NCBI RefSeq assembly: GCF_018982945.1
Contig: NZ_JABRXE010000004.1
Span: forward strand, 124,001-188,000
DNA length: 64,000 bases
Source of the DNA: Anaerostipes faecalis
Lineage (GTDB): Bacteria; Bacillota; Clostridia; Lachnospirales; Lachnospiraceae
Direction of reading: 5' to 3'
The notes beneath the pieces were generated by a model that saw only the letters and a program-made list of their open reading frames with translations, had not been told where the DNA came from and did no database searches. Made by a program: the position numbers and the translations under genes. Shown piece by piece: positions 63,787-64,000 of this stretch. Each line of letters begins with the position of its first letter. Within the stretch, counting starts at the first letter, position 1.

Positions 63787-64000
63787 ATGAAATACGTAGT
63801 GATTTTAGGAGACGGAATGGCAGATGAGCCAATAGAGAGTCTGAATGGGAAGACACCTTTACAGACAGCGGAGAAACCGGTTATGGATGAGATGGCAAGA
63901 ACAGCTGAGCAGGGAATTGCATATACTGTTCCTGAAAATCTTCCGGCAGGAAGTGATGTGGCCAATCTTTCTATGCTTGGATATGATCCGCAGCAGTATT
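63787..64000 (+). CDS. Archaeal-type cofactor-independent phosphoglycerate mutase / alternative homoserine kinase, 5' part
   Basis: The first 71 residues only; the frame runs off the right edge. MKYVVILGDGMADEP has the metal-binding aspartate of the alkaline phosphatase superfamily, and PLQTAEKPVMDEMA, ENLPAGSDVANLSMLGYDP (with the nucleophile serine) match the aPGAM/ApgM family. Clostridial members near ACT/hom/lysC genes are proposed homoserine kinases. AGGAGG lies 7 bases upstream. Confidence 0.85.
   Translation, partial: MKYVVILGDGMADEPIESLNGKTPLQTAEKPVMDEMARTAEQGIAYTVPENLPAGSDVANLSMLGYDPQQY

Noticed and set aside
1-64000. CRISPR array, tRNA, rRNA or prophage
   Set aside because: No regularly spaced repeats, no cloverleaf with CCA end or TTCGA-type T loop, no rRNA core motifs and no phage structural genes were recognised.

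Overview
The window reads as the chromosome of a low-GC, anaerobic, spore-forming-type Firmicute, most likely a Lachnospiraceae gut commensal (Blautia / Mediterraneibacter-like; genus is a guess). Reasons: A/G-rich strong Shine-Dalgarno sites, TTGACA/TATAAT promoters, a complete S10-spc-alpha ribosomal cluster in Firmicute order with zinc-type S14, a FabF/FabK-type fatty acid operon, a reverse rubrerythrin beside PerR, flavodiiron FprA, an ECF transporter module after rplQ, and no tRNA, rRNA, phage or CRISPR in these 64 kb.

Layout. 1-2.9 kb: end of a degenerate LytM/SpoIIQ-like gene, a GIY-YIG protein, a hemolysin III protein, then perR and rubrerythrin, both preceded by matching PerR-box-like palindromes. 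2.9-7.1 kb (minus strand): ABC ATPase, permease, GldG-like protein and DUF4340 protein in one operon. 7.3-15.7 kb: fatty acid synthesis (acpP, fabD, fabG, fabF, accB, fabZ, accC, accD, accA, FabK-like) with FabT-like operators and a 30-bp-stem terminator. 15.7-21.8 kb: a DeoR regulator divergent from an unusual sugar-phosphate cassette (two phosphohexuloisomerases, DhaK, mannitol-1-phosphate dehydrogenase, hexulose-phosphate synthase), then an aldo/keto reductase. 21.8-38.4 kb: S10-spc-alpha ribosomal cluster with secY, adk, map, infA and rpoA, and structured leaders. 38.6-42.8 kb: ECF energy module (two ATPases and EcfT), truA, and an AEC-family permease. 42.8-45.7 kb: rplM-rpsI, whose terminator has been split by an IS4-family element that carries its own inward-facing terminators and is itself broken by a frameshift and a palindromic insertion. 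45.7-58.3 kb: mixed housekeeping and accessory genes (patatin, SDR, trpS, LDH-like, fprA, radical SAM, pyridoxamine kinase, CAT-like, TetR, glgB, SdpI with a truncated ArsR/SdpR remnant, trxB). 58.3-64 kb: a DnaA-box cluster, hpf, a composite hairpin element, secA, prfB (no programmed frameshift), pheB-like ACT protein and the start of an archaeal-type phosphoglycerate mutase / alternative homoserine kinase.

How the genes work together. The core is growth machinery: ribosome and translocon, membrane lipid synthesis, release factor and ribosome hibernation factor. Oxygen defence (PerR, rubrerythrin, FprA) appears to be linked by a shared operator motif at two separated places. The most unusual items are the hexulose-phosphate/DhaK/MtlD cassette, the IS inside a terminator loop, a family of nested-hairpin elements seen at 38.5, 44.8 and 59.2 kb, three perfect DnaA boxes far from any dnaA gene, and the elaborate S10 leader. 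All functional statements come from reading the sequence and family knowledge; no database search was run.
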